Shown: positions 24,444 through 32,808 of the stretch, one piece after another
How the letters are laid out: each line of letters begins with the position of its first letter
How positions within the stretch are numbered: the stretch's first letter is position 1
Assembly (NCBI GenBank): GCA_963835055.1
Contig: CAWIDU010000001.1
Coordinates: 682,001-746,000, forward strand
Length of the DNA stretch: 64,000 nt
Direction: 5' to 3'
Source of the DNA: CAWIDU01 sp963835055
GTDB lineage: Bacteria > Patescibacteriota > Saccharimonadia > Saccharimonadales > UBA4665
Notes under the pieces: model-generated
Seen by the model: the letters and a program-made list of their open reading frames with translations, nothing else
What the model was told of the DNA's origin: nothing
The model's database searches: none
Position numbers and translations under genes: made by a program

Positions 24444-25012
24444 GTGGCGACCTTTTCAGTTTTTTTGGCGACCGGCTTGGCGGTGGCTTTCTTGGCTGCG
24501 GCCCGATTGGCGGCCGTAACCCATTTGTCAGCTGGCACTAAGTTTTGCAAGGCGGCAATGGTGGCGTAGGCAGTGTTCGATTTGTTAGATGAGCCCAGCG
24601 ACTTGCTAAGGGCGTTGTGGACGCCGGCGACTTCTAGAATGGTACGCACCGCGCCACCAGCGATCAGGCCGGTACCGGGACTAGCCGGCATCAATAGAAT
24701 ACGGGCGCCACCGACCCGGGCTTCGACTTCGTGCGGCAGAGTGCCTTTGTATAGTACCACTGTTACCAGGTGCTTCTTGGCAACTTCGGTGGCCTTGGTG
24801 ATGGCGGCTGTCACGTCAGCGCCTTTGGCGATACCAATGCCGACCTTGTGTTTGCGGTCACCGACGACCACCAAGGCTCGGAAACGGAAGCGACGGCCGC
24901 CCTTCACGACACGGGCCACGCGGTCGATGTGCAGCGTCCGCTCGTCGAACTGCTTTTCTTCGGCTTGGATTTCCGGCCGGCGGTTGCGATGTTGGGTTGG
25001 GGAATTAGGCAT
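24440..25012 (-). CDS. rpsE: Ribosomal protein uS5
   Basis: 190 aa. The double-stranded-RNA-binding part is HIDRVARVVKGGRRFRF, and the C-terminal half has LLMPASPGTGLIAGGAVR. A Lys/Ala tail extends the C-terminus. It contributes to decoding fidelity and mRNA unwinding. The start shares a base with the rplR stop. Confidence 0.97.
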   Translation of the reverse strand: MPNSPTQHRNRRPEIQAEEKQFDERTLHIDRVARVVKGGRRFRFRALVVVGDRKHKVGIGIAKGADVTAAITKATEVAKKHLVTVVLYKGTLPHEVEARVGGARILLMPASPGTGLIAGGAVRTILEVAGVHNALSKSLGSSNKSNTAYATIAALQNLVPADKWVTAANRAAAKKATAKPVAKKTEKVAT

Positions 25013-25371
25013 TAGAACTCCAGTCCTTCTTTACGAGCGGCATCAGCCAGAGCGGCGACGCGGCCATGATATAACTTGCCGCCACGGTCGAAAACGACGC
25101 TTTTAAGCTTAGCGGCCTTGGCCTGACGGGCAATTTCGGTGCCGGTCCAGACCGCTTTGTCGGTCATATTGTTACCAGCGGCTTTCTGGCCAACGGTAGT
25201 GACATAAACCAGGGTTTTGTCGGCACTATCATCAATCAATTGGGCAGTAACATGCAGATTGCTGATATAAACGCTCAGGCGCGGCCGCCCGGCGGTGCCG
25301 TGCACGACGCTGCGAATCCGCGCCTTACGCTGGTCGCGGTTGTGTAGCTTGTGGGCTAGTTGCTTGCTCAT
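25012..25371 (-). CDS. rplR: Ribosomal protein uL18
   Basis: 119 aa, normal length. RPRLSVYISNLHVTAQLID and the closing FDRGGKLYHGRVAALADAAR are typical. It binds 5S rRNA with uL5. Confidence 0.97.
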   Translation of the reverse strand: MSKQLAHKLHNRDQRKARIRSVVHGTAGRPRLSVYISNLHVTAQLIDDSADKTLVYVTTVGQKAAGNNMTDKAVWTGTEIARQAKAAKLKSVVFDRGGKLYHGRVAALADAARKEGLEF

Positions 25372-25910
25372 GCTTTTTCCTTTCCGCTCTTACCGGACTT
25401 GCGGATAATCCGTTCGCCGACATATTTGATACCTTTGCCCTTGTACGGTTCCGGCTTCTTAAGGGCTCGAATTTCGGCAGCCGCCTGCCCGACTTGCTGA
25501 CGGTCGATACCGCTGATGGTAATAATATTCTGCTCGATGGTAGCCGTGACACCTTGCGGTAATTTATAAATAACGTCATGCGAAAACCCAAGGTTAAATT
25601 TCAGATCAGCGCCGGCCTGAGCCACACGGTAGCCGACACCGTTGATTTCCAACTGCTTGCTGAAACCTTGGCTGACGCCGGTGACCATATTGTTGACTAA
25701 GGCGCGCATTAAACCGTGCCGAGCGCGGTTGGCGGCTTCGTCATTGGCCCGGCTGACGACGACCTGGTCACCGTCTTGGGCCACGGTAATACCCGGCAGG
25801 GCCGTCTGGCTGAGGCTGCCTTTGCTGCCAGCTACGGTCACGGCGCCTGCGTCCACAGTGACTGTGACACCGCTGGGGACTGGGATGGGCATTTTGCCGA
25901 CTCGACTCAT
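25368..25910 (-). CDS. rplF: Ribosomal protein uL6
   Basis: 180 aa, starting MSRVGKMPIPVPSGVTVTV, with the C-terminal KPEPYKGKGIKY motif near the sarcin-ricin loop. The stop overlaps the rplR start by 4 bases. Confidence 0.97.
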   Translation of the reverse strand: MSRVGKMPIPVPSGVTVTVDAGAVTVAGSKGSLSQTALPGITVAQDGDQVVVSRANDEAANRARHGLMRALVNNMVTGVSQGFSKQLEINGVGYRVAQAGADLKFNLGFSHDVIYKLPQGVTATIEQNIITISGIDRQQVGQAAAEIRALKKPEPYKGKGIKYVGERIIRKSGKSGKEKA

Positions 25911-25919
25911 AATATTTCC

Positions 25920-26321
25920 TTAATACACCTTACAAATTAATTCGCCGCCGATTTTTTGCTGACGAGCTTGGTCGCCGGTCATCAACCCCTTGCTCGTTGA
26001 CATAATCACCAGGCCACGGCCGCGCATGACAGTCGGAATGTCCAGGGCACCAGTATAGTGACGGCGGCCGGGTTTGCTTAAGCGGACAATTTCGGTAATG
26101 CGAGCGTTGCTGCCTTCATGATGCAGGCGGATAGTCAAAGTCTTGTCGATATTTTCACCGCTGACCTCAACACCATCAACGAAGTTATTTTCTTTCAGCA
26201 GCCGCGCCACAGCTTCCTTGATATTAGAGTACGGCAGGCTAACCTCGGTCTTATTGACGGCAATGGCGTTGCGCATCCGAGTGAACATATCAGCTATGGG
26301 ATCGGTGGTCGTAATACTCAT
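25920..26321 (-). CDS. rpsH: Ribosomal protein uS8
   Basis: 133 aa. It starts TTDPIADMFTRMRNAIAVNK and ends with VMRGRGLVIMSTSKGLMTGD and the ICKVY terminus. It binds the central domain of 16S rRNA. Confidence 0.97.
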   Translation of the reverse strand: MSITTTDPIADMFTRMRNAIAVNKTEVSLPYSNIKEAVARLLKENNFVDGVEVSGENIDKTLTIRLHHEGSNARITEIVRLSKPGRRHYTGALDIPTVMRGRGLVIMSTSKGLMTGDQARQQKIGGELICKVY

Positions 26322-26325
26322 ATGC

Positions 26326-26595
26326 CTACCAACTGGCCTTCGTTACGCCAGGCACTTCGCCCTTGTTAGCATGCTCGCGAAAACTCAAGCGACTCAGACC
26401 GAACTGACGCATATAACCACGTGACCGGCCAGTCTCAACACAACGGTTGGTCTTACGGGTGGGGCTGGAATTACGCGGCAAATTAGCCAGACCTTCCAGG
26501 TCGCCGAGTTTCTTCAGCTCAGCACGCTTGGCGGCGTACTGGTCGATCATTCTGACGCGCTTGGCGTCGCGAGCGATAATTGATTTCTTAGCCAT
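26326..26595 (-). CDS. rpsN: Ribosomal protein uS14, zinc-free long form
   Basis: 89 aa. RNRCVETGRSRGY-type region (TNRCVETGRSRGYMRQFGLS) and SRLSFRE ending, with one Cys only and no CxxC pairs. This is the long zinc-independent type. The ATG overlaps the rplE stop by one base. Confidence 0.96.
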   Translation of the reverse strand: MAKKSIIARDAKRVRMIDQYAAKRAELKKLGDLEGLANLPRNSSPTRKTNRCVETGRSRGYMRQFGLSRLSFREHANKGEVPGVTKASW

Positions 26596-27191
26596 TATTG
26601 ATTCTCCTTTTCGAATGGTAAACCGAACTTTTCCAGCAGTGCCCGGGCATGAGCCGGCTGCTGGGCGTTAATAACCAAAATAACCTGTAAACCATGGGCT
26701 GGCGTTGTTTCTTCGAAACTGAGCTCCGGGAAAACTGACTGGTCGGTGAAGCCAATCGCGTAATTGCCCTGCTTGTCGAAAGCTTTCTTGCTGACACCGT
26801 GAAAGTCACGCAGCCGCGGCAAGACTAGGTTGGTAACGCGGTCCAGGAATTCGTACATTCGGTCACCGCGCAGCGTCACTTTGAGACCGATTTTGACGCC
26901 TTCGCGCAGCTTGAAGCCGGCGATCGAGTTCTTGGCCGACGTAGTGACGGGTTGCTGACCGGTGATTTTGCGCAGCGTGTTAGAGGCGGTCGCCATCAGA
27001 CGTTTATCATCCTGGGCTTTGCCGAGGCCGCTGTTGACGACGATTTTCTCCAGCCGCGGCACCTGGTGAATATTCTTCAGGCCTAGCTCTTTCTGCAGCT
27101 CTTTGGCAATAGTCTCCGTGTACTGGACGCGCAGGCGCGGGCCAATCTGGACGGCCTTAGCTGGCTTCAGTTTGGCGGTGGCGGTAGCCAT
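26595..27191 (-). CDS. rplE: Ribosomal protein uL5
   Basis: 198 aa, with about 20 extra N-terminal residues over the usual 179. EKIVVNSGLGKAQDDKRL, FKLREGVKIGLKVTLRG and the ARALLEKFGLPF end identify it. It binds 5S rRNA and contacts P-site tRNA. Confidence 0.97.
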   Translation of the reverse strand: MATATAKLKPAKAVQIGPRLRVQYTETIAKELQKELGLKNIHQVPRLEKIVVNSGLGKAQDDKRLMATASNTLRKITGQQPVTTSAKNSIAGFKLREGVKIGLKVTLRGDRMYEFLDRVTNLVLPRLRDFHGVSKKAFDKQGNYAIGFTDQSVFPELSFEETTPAHGLQVILVINAQQPAHARALLEKFGLPFEKENQ

Positions 27192-27532
27192 TACTTGATC
27201 TCCTTGCCGCTAGTCTTATATATACGGCTCTTTTTGCCATCGGCAGCCAGCTGATAACCGACGCGACTGGGTTTCTTGCTGACGGGGTCGACGATTGACA
27301 CCTTGCTAACCCAAATCGGTTGGTTAAGCTCGACAATGGCACCCTGGGGATGGTCACGGTTCGGCTTAACATGCTTCTTGACAATGTTAATGCCGTCGAC
27401 AGTGACCTTGTTGAGACGCGGGTGGACGGCCGTAATCTTGCCGGTCTTACCCTTGTACTTGCCAGCGCGGACGACCACTAAGTCGCCTTTCTTAAGGCGG
27501 ATCTTGAACGGTTTGGCGGATACGGTAGTCAT
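27191..27532 (-). CDS. rplX: Ribosomal protein uL24
   Basis: 113 aa with a KOW motif (KKGDLVVVRAGKYKGKTGKI) and NIVKKHVKPNRDHPQGAIVE. Initiator of large-subunit assembly. Its start and stop both overlap neighbours by one base. Confidence 0.97.
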   Translation of the reverse strand: MTTVSAKPFKIRLKKGDLVVVRAGKYKGKTGKITAVHPRLNKVTVDGINIVKKHVKPNRDHPQGAIVELNQPIWVSKVSIVDPVSKKPSRVGYQLAADGKKSRIYKTSGKEIK

Positions 27533-27900
27533 TACAGGACCTCCGGCGCTAAGGAAATGATACGGGCGTAGCCCAAGTCGCGCAGCTCACGTGGGACAGG
27601 GCCAAAAATACGGGTGCCGCGCGGTTGCTTGTCATCGTCGATGAGAACAGCGGCGTTGTCGTCAAACTTAATCGTCGAGCCGTCTTGGCGGCGGATTTGG
27701 TTGCGGGTGCGGACAATGACGGCCCGAACGACGGCCTTCTTCTTGACAGCACCGTTGGGAGCGGCTTGCTTGACGCTGGCCACGATGACGTCGCCGACAC
27801 CAGCGTAACGGTGGCGGCTACCGCCGAGGACACGGATGCACAAGATTTCCTTGGCACCGCTATTGTCGCAGACAATCAGACGGGTTTCTTGCTGAATCAT
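27532..27900 (-). CDS. rplN: Ribosomal protein uL14
   Basis: 122 aa, exactly typical: MIQQETRLIVCDNSGAKEIL at the start, TRIFGPVPRELRDLGYARII at the end. Contacts 16S rRNA in an inter-subunit bridge. Confidence 0.98.
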   Translation of the reverse strand: MIQQETRLIVCDNSGAKEILCIRVLGGSRHRYAGVGDVIVASVKQAAPNGAVKKKAVVRAVIVRTRNQIRRQDGSTIKFDDNAAVLIDDDKQPRGTRIFGPVPRELRDLGYARIISLAPEVL

Positions 27901-28286
27901 GCTTTTTTCTCCGCTGTCTTGGCTGTCTTCTTGGCTGGGGCTTCCGGCTTGGGCTCTTCAGCCTTTTCAGCTTCTTCGGCTTTTTCACGGGCCGGCTTAC
28001 GGCCGGTATCCTCAGAGGTCGCAGCTGCCAATGTGTCAGCCCGCAGCGCTGGCTTCTCTAAGATCTTGCTCAAAGTAAACCGCTTGCGCGCACTCAAGGG
28101 CCGGCATTCGATAATCAGCACTTTGTCGCCAGGCTGGGCCTCATTCTTTTCGTCGTGGGCCATGAATTTCTTGCTGCTGGAATACTGCTTGCGATACAGG
28201 GGATGGGTTTTCTGGGTACGGACAGTCACAATAATCGTCTTGTCGGTCTTATTGGACGTCACGATACCGGTAATAGTCTTGGGCAT
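27897..28286 (-). CDS. rpsQ: Ribosomal protein uS17 with C-terminal extension
   Basis: The OB-fold core (GIVTSNKTDKTIIVTVRTQK, HDEKNEAQPGDKVLIIECRP) covers residues 1-85. The remaining 45 residues are a Lys/Glu/Ala tail ending AKKTAKTAEKKA. Ordinary S17 lacks this tail. Overlaps rplN by 4 bases and touches rpmC. Confidence 0.96.
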   Translation of the reverse strand: MPKTITGIVTSNKTDKTIIVTVRTQKTHPLYRKQYSSSKKFMAHDEKNEAQPGDKVLIIECRPLSARKRFTLSKILEKPALRADTLAAATSEDTGRKPAREKAEEAEKAEEPKPEAPAKKTAKTAEKKA

Positions 28287-28489
28287 TACTGCGCCTCCTT
28301 CACTAAGGCTTCACTCAATACGGTCAACATACGGGCCAAATCCTTGCGCTTACCGCGAATGGCGCGGACGTTCTGGACTTCGCCGAGGTGCACGCGGCGC
28401 CGCAAATCGGTGATTTCCTCGCGCAAACGAGTACTTTCGGTCGTTAATTCAACTGTGCTCAGCTTACGGATCTCAGCGACTTTCATCAC
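28286..28489 (-). CDS. rpmC: Ribosomal protein uL29
   Basis: 67 aa, two-helix protein: EIRKLSTVELTTESTRLREE and VRAIRGKRKDLARMLTVLSE. It sits at the polypeptide exit tunnel. Start overlaps the rplP stop by 4 bases. Confidence 0.96.
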   Translation of the reverse strand: MMKVAEIRKLSTVELTTESTRLREEITDLRRRVHLGEVQNVRAIRGKRKDLARMLTVLSEALVKEAQ

Positions 28490-28899
28490 ATGTCCTCCCG
28501 GGCCAGAAACTTGGTCTTCATGGGCAGTTTATTGGCCGCCAGGCGCATCGCCTCGCGAGCCGTTTCTTCGCTGACACCCTGCATCTCGAACAGTATGGTG
28601 CCGGGGCGAACCTTGGCGACGAAAAATTCCGGATTGCCCTTGCCGCTGCCCATCTTGACGTCTTGCGGTTTGCGGGTCACCGGTGTGTGTGGGAAAATGC
28701 GGATCCAAATCTTGCCGCCGCGCTTAATATAACGAGTCATGGCTTGGCGAGCAGCCTCAATCTGGCGCGACGTGACGCGTTCCTGGTCTTGGGCTTGCAG
28801 AGCGTAGTCGCCGTAGGCAATATAATTACCGCTACTGGCCACGCCTCGGATGCGGCCTTTGCGAACCTTGCGGTGCTTGGTGCGGCTAGGCATCAACAT
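28486..28899 (-). CDS. rplP: Ribosomal protein uL16
   Basis: 137 aa. Starts MLMPSRTKHRKVRKGRIRG, with YIKRGGKIWIRIFPHTPVT and KMGSGKGNPEFFVAKVRPG. Involved in the A site and tRNA accommodation. Confidence 0.98.
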   Translation of the reverse strand: MLMPSRTKHRKVRKGRIRGVASSGNYIAYGDYALQAQDQERVTSRQIEAARQAMTRYIKRGGKIWIRIFPHTPVTRKPQDVKMGSGKGNPEFFVAKVRPGTILFEMQGVSEETAREAMRLAANKLPMKTKFLAREDM

Positions 28900-28915
28900 A
28901 GCACTACTCCGTTAC

Positions 28916-29548
28916 TCATTGCTGGGCCTCACCTTTATAAATCCAGACTTTGACGCCAATGATTCCGGCGACCGTCTTGGCATCAACTGCCGCGAAATCA
29001 ATATCGGCCCGTATGGTATGCAGCGGTACTGAACCGGCGACTTCTTTCTCGCGGCGCGACATTTCGGCGCCGTTCAGGCGACCAGCAACTTCGACACGGA
29101 CGCCTTGGGCGCCGGCACGCATGGTGGCAGCCGCGGCCGACTTGACGGCCCGGCGGAAGCTCATTCGACGTTCCAGTTGGTGGGCGATATTCTCGGCCAC
29201 CAATTTGGCATACATGTCAGGTTTCTTAACTTCTTCAATGTTAACCCGAGTTGGCGTGCCGTAAATCTTCTCGATCGCGTCCTTCAGCTCGGCGGCGCTG
29301 GCTCCGCCGCGGCCAATCACCACACCGGCTTTGGCGGTAGCGATAGTTACCGTGACTAGATTCGGGGTACGGCTAATGTCAACTTTATTGATCGAAGCGC
29401 GACTGCCCAATTTGGTCGAGATCAAACGGCGCACTGCCAAGTCATTCTCGAGATACTTAGCGTAGCTGCGCTTGTCGGCGAACCACTTGCTGCGCCAGTC
29501 CTTATTAACTTGCAGCCGCATGGAGATCGGATTAACTTTTTGACCCAT
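28916..29548 (-). CDS. rpsC: Ribosomal protein uS3
   Basis: 210 aa. An N-terminal KH domain (VVIGRGGASAAELKDAI) and the C-terminal domain (GAQGVRVEVAGRLNGAEMSR) are complete. S3 lines the mRNA entry. The ATG overlaps the stop of the unassigned 86-aa gene upstream (29548), replacing the usual direct rplV-rpsC junction. Confidence 0.97.
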   Translation of the reverse strand: MGQKVNPISMRLQVNKDWRSKWFADKRSYAKYLENDLAVRRLISTKLGSRASINKVDISRTPNLVTVTIATAKAGVVIGRGGASAAELKDAIEKIYGTPTRVNIEEVKKPDMYAKLVAENIAHQLERRMSFRRAVKSAAAATMRAGAQGVRVEVAGRLNGAEMSRREKEVAGSVPLHTIRADIDFAAVDAKTVAGIIGVKVWIYKGEAQQ

Positions 29549-29808
29549 TATCGTCTCCTTCCTCTCTCTCGAAGCAAAGAAGCTGCAGCTAACTCAATAT
29601 CTTCATTAGCAATTCGCATTTCGCGAAGATCTTCCAGTTTGGGAATCTCACTTAACTCTCTGTATGGCACTCGCTCACCAGCTACCGCAGAAAACATTTC
29701 CCTGACCCTGCCAATGCCATCAGCGACTAAAGCCATATTGGCGCCTTCGGCATACCAATCAACAAAGTTTCTCCCGGTCTGAATATCTCGAATTTCAACA
29801 ATGCCCAT
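29548..29808 (-). CDS. Small protein of unknown function between rplV and rpsC
   Basis: 86 aa. Its ATG (29806-29808) shares a base with the rplV stop, and its stop shares a base with the rpsC start, so translation is coupled on both sides. It is predicted mostly helical with an acidic middle (ELSEIPKLEDLREMRIANED) and an Arg-rich end (LLRERGRRR). Family unrecognised. Codon choice looks more A/T-rich than in rpsC and rplV. Confidence 0.65.
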   Translation of the reverse strand: MGIVEIRDIQTGRNFVDWYAEGANMALVADGIGRVREMFSAVAGERVPYRELSEIPKLEDLREMRIANEDIELAAASLLRERGRRR

Positions 29809-30212
29809 TACTTATTCTCCTCGGCCTTAGCTTCAACAGGTTTAGCGGCAACTTTGGTAACAGGCTTCTTAGCTTCGCGCTGCTCACCGTCAACAACCAC
29901 TCGGATATGAGACGTTTTGCGTTGGAAAGGATGGGCTCGGCCATGGGAAATCGGGCGGTAGCGCTTCAAGCGCGGACCGGGCGTGACGCTAATTTCGATA
30001 ATTTGCAAAGTAGCTGGTTTGTAATTGTGATTATGATCGGCATTGGCCCGAGCGCTGGCGATCGCCTTGCTGACGGCCGTGGCCGTGCGGCGTGGCGTGT
30101 GCTCCAGGATGACCAAGGCGTCTTCGACGCTGCGGCCGCGCACCAAGGCAGCCACTTCCGCGACTTTGCGCGGGCTCATACGAACGCCTTTAGCGACAGC
30201 TTGGACGCTCAT
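29808..30212 (-). CDS. rplV: Ribosomal protein uL22
   Basis: 134 aa. GVRMSPRKVAEVAALVRGRS and RYRPISHGRAHPFQRKTSHI (the exit-tunnel hairpin end) identify it. A C-terminal Lys/Glu/Ala tail of about 25 residues follows. Start overlaps the rpsS stop by 4 bases. Confidence 0.97.
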   Translation of the reverse strand: MSVQAVAKGVRMSPRKVAEVAALVRGRSVEDALVILEHTPRRTATAVSKAIASARANADHNHNYKPATLQIIEISVTPGPRLKRYRPISHGRAHPFQRKTSHIRVVVDGEQREAKKPVTKVAAKPVEAKAEENK

Positions 30213-30493
30213 GATGTTGACTCCGCAGACTTAGACATCTTGCCGCCGTGACGGCGGAACTTACGGGTCGGCGAAAACTCGCCTAGTTTATGACCAACCA
30301 TGTTCTCGGTTACGAAAACCGGTACATGAACCTTGCCGTTGTGCACGGCGATTGTCCGACCGACAAACTCCGGCGCAATCGTACTGGAACGCGCCCACGT
30401 CTTAATAATGGTACGGTCATTGTCACCCAGGGCATTGACCTTCTTGGCCAACTTGAAATCAATATGCGGTCCTTTTTTCAGCGAACGACTCAT
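30209..30493 (-). CDS. rpsS: Ribosomal protein uS19
   Basis: 94 aa. MSRSLKKGPHIDFKLAKKV, WARSSTIAPEFVGRTIAVHN and KLGEFSPTRKFRRHGG are standard. It binds the 16S rRNA head. Its start overlaps the stop of the unassigned gene that separates it from rplB. Confidence 0.98.
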   Translation of the reverse strand: MSRSLKKGPHIDFKLAKKVNALGDNDRTIIKTWARSSTIAPEFVGRTIAVHNGKVHVPVFVTENMVGHKLGEFSPTRKFRRHGGKMSKSAESTS

Positions 30494-30855
30494 GCTGCAC
30501 TCCTGACGTACTGGGTTTCTTCGTACTCGTAAGCGGCACCTTCTATAATGCCGTGTAGCAAAGCTTTTTTACGCTCTTCACCGCCATCTGCAGCAGTAAA
30601 AATATCTGCATAGCCTAGCCTTTCCGGGTCATTCTCTTCATGTTCAAGCCATTGAGTCAAGCCGTGCCCTATTACACAGGTCAAGCCGAGCTCTCCAACA
30701 TTTGCAAAGAGTATGCGACCAATGTCGCTACCTCTTTTTCTCAAAGATGCCGGTTTTGCGCCTTCGACTGAAGCGAAGTCACGCAAAACACCTGCACTGA
30801 ACTTTACATGCTCTGCGTTACGAGGTGGAAAATTCTCTTGATCAAAAACTATCAT
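30490..30855 (-). CDS. Small protein of unknown function between rplB and rpsS
   Basis: 121 aa from the ATG at 30855, which has AGGAG at good spacing and overlaps the rplB stop region by 2 bases left of 30858. A longer frame to 30951 would lie inside rplB. It overlaps rpsS by 4 bases at its end. The protein is acidic and predicted helical (LTQWLEHEENDPERLGYADI) and contains a C/H pair (TCVIGHG). Family unrecognised. Confidence 0.62.
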   Translation of the reverse strand: MIVFDQENFPPRNAEHVKFSAGVLRDFASVEGAKPASLRKRGSDIGRILFANVGELGLTCVIGHGLTQWLEHEENDPERLGYADIFTAADGGEERKKALLHGIIEGAAYEYEETQYVRSAA

Positions 30856-30857
30856 AA

Positions 30858-31694
30858 CTATCTCCTCTTTCCTTGATGTCGGGTGCGCACGATGAATTGG
30901 CTGGTCGATTTGCGGCGGCGGGTCTTGTAACCGAGGGTTTTTTGGCCCCATGGCGTTCGCGGATCTTTGCCCATACCGTGTCGGCCGCCGTCACCACCGC
31001 CGTGCGGGTGATCGGCAGCGTTCATGACGACGCCGCGGACAGATGGGCGGATACCCTTGTGGCGGTTACGGCCAGCTTTGCCAATCTTGACATTCTGATG
31101 CTGCTCGTTGCCAATGACGCCGAGGCTGGCGGTGCAGTTCTCGTTGACCAAGCGAACTTCGCCGCTCGGCAGGCGAACTTGAGAGTAGCCGTTATCATGG
31201 CCCATTAATTGGGCGCTATTGCCGGCGCTGCGGACCAGCTGGGCACCACGGCCGGGAATTAATTCGATGGCGTGAACGGTGCTGCCGACCGGAATGTTCT
31301 TGAGCGGCAAACGGTTGCCGGTTTCGATGGCGACTTCGGTGCCGCTGCTAACTTTCTGGCCGACTTTCATGCCTTGGGCGGCCAAAATATAGTGGTAGGT
31401 GCCGTTAGGTTCTTTGATACGGGCAATGCGCGCCGAGCGGTTCGGGTCATACTCGATGTGCTCGATGGTCGTCGTCACGCCGTCAGCCAATTTGAAGTTA
31501 ACGATTCTATAAAACTTGCGCGCTCCGCCGCCCTTGTGACGGGTCGTGATGCGGCCTTGGTTATTACGGCCACTGCCGCGATTCTTGGTCACTAACAGCG
31601 AGCGCAGCGGCTTCTTGGTAGTGATACCGTCGAAATCCTGGGTCGTCATGCCGCGGCGAGCCGGAGAAGTTGGATTGTAACTCTTAATAGCCAT
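30858..31694 (-). CDS. rplB: Ribosomal protein uL2
   Basis: 278 aa. RNNQGRITTRHKGGGARKFY near the N-terminus and the peptidyl-transferase-proximal DHPHGGGDGGRHG loop are present. The loop has a Gly-Gly-Arg-His variation, but the functional His is retained. Shares one base with rplW. Confidence 0.98.
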   Translation of the reverse strand: MAIKSYNPTSPARRGMTTQDFDGITTKKPLRSLLVTKNRGSGRNNQGRITTRHKGGGARKFYRIVNFKLADGVTTTIEHIEYDPNRSARIARIKEPNGTYHYILAAQGMKVGQKVSSGTEVAIETGNRLPLKNIPVGSTVHAIELIPGRGAQLVRSAGNSAQLMGHDNGYSQVRLPSGEVRLVNENCTASLGVIGNEQHQNVKIGKAGRNRHKGIRPSVRGVVMNAADHPHGGGDGGRHGMGKDPRTPWGQKTLGYKTRRRKSTSQFIVRTRHQGKRR

Positions 31695-32137
31695 TACTCG
31701 TTCTCCTCTTCAGCCTTGGAGGCTTTTTTCGGCAGCCGGAAACCGCGGCGCGGCTTAGCTTCTTTGGCCTCTTGCTTGGCGGCAGCTTTATCAACCTTCT
31801 CTTGGACAGCTTGTTCTTGCTTTTCCTCTTCCTCGACAGCTGCGAAGAATGGCAGGCTATTACCTTCGGCTAACGTGATATAAGCTTTGCGGACGTCGTT
31901 GCGGCGGCCCTCGGTGTTATTGACGCGTTTGCCGGTGATGCTCATGACACGCTTCGATTTGCCGGGGATATTGGTCAAATTAACTTTCACGACTTTGACT
32001 TCGAACTGGGCTTCGACAGCTCGGACAACGCCGTGTTTGTTGATGTTACGTGGCACTTCCACGACATAGACGCGGTGTTCGCTGAGTTCGTACGTCTTTT
32101 CGCTCAGGCGAGGGCGCAAAACGATAGTTTTATCCAT
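31694..32137 (-). CDS. rplW: Ribosomal protein uL23 with acidic/basic C-terminal tail
   Basis: 147 aa from the ATG at 32137, which overlaps the rplD stop (TAATG); longer starts would lie within rplD. The core (TIVLRPRLSEKTYELSEHRV, RRNDVRKAYITL) takes about 95 residues, then a Glu/Lys/Ala tail ending KKASKAEEENE. It docks trigger factor and SRP at the tunnel exit; the tail might alter that docking (inference). Confidence 0.96.
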   Translation of the reverse strand: MDKTIVLRPRLSEKTYELSEHRVYVVEVPRNINKHGVVRAVEAQFEVKVVKVNLTNIPGKSKRVMSITGKRVNNTEGRRNDVRKAYITLAEGNSLPFFAAVEEEEKQEQAVQEKVDKAAAKQEAKEAKPRRGFRLPKKASKAEEENE

Positions 32138-32808
32138 TATTTTGCCTCCTTGCTTGGCGAGACTTTGGCCGGCGTCAGCCAATTGACGATGATTTCGATA
32201 GCCGGCTTGTCAACGACGATGACATCGGCATTGACTAGGTCATAAACATTCACGTAATTGGCACTGACCGCTTTCACATCCGTTAAATTGTGTGTGGCCC
32301 GTTCAATCGCTTCGTCTTTTTGAGCGACAATTAACAAAACGTTGCCTGTGGCTTCAACTTTCTTCATAAGCTTGGCGACGGTTGAAACTTTGCCGTCCTT
32401 GGCTTCGACGGACTCAATCACCTTGATACGATCCTCGCTGGCCGCCATGCTCAAAGCCTGGCGTAGAGCCAAGCGCTTGGCCTTGGTATTCAGCTGTTTG
32501 GAATAATTCTCTTGGCCGGTTGGGCCGAAAGTGATGCCGCCGCCGCGCCAAATTGGAACACGCGAAGAGCCGAAACGCGCTCGGCCGGTACCTTTTTGCC
32601 GCCAGGGCTTCTTGCCACCGCCGCGAACCAGGCCGCGCGTCTTAGTGACGGCCAAATTATCGCGGCCATTGGCCAGATAACCCGTGTAGGCGGCCTTTAG
32701 TAATTCATGGTTCTTAGCCTCGACGCCGAAAACCGCCTTGTCGAGCTTGGCGGGCGTGGTGGCTTTGGTGCCGGCTTTGGTATACGCTTGCGCTGTCGCC
32801 ACCGCCAT
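32137..32808 (-). CDS. rplD: Ribosomal protein uL4
   Basis: 223 aa from the ATG at 32808, which overlaps the rplC stop (TGATG). The tunnel loop motif KKPWRQKGTGRARFGSSRVP and VWRGGG-like PIWRGGGITFGP are typical. In other bacteria L4 also represses its own operon; whether that holds here is unknown. Confidence 0.97.
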   Translation of the reverse strand: MAVATAQAYTKAGTKATTPAKLDKAVFGVEAKNHELLKAAYTGYLANGRDNLAVTKTRGLVRGGGKKPWRQKGTGRARFGSSRVPIWRGGGITFGPTGQENYSKQLNTKAKRLALRQALSMAASEDRIKVIESVEAKDGKVSTVAKLMKKVEATGNVLLIVAQKDEAIERATHNLTDVKAVSANYVNVYDLVNADVIVVDKPAIEIIVNWLTPAKVSPSKEAK

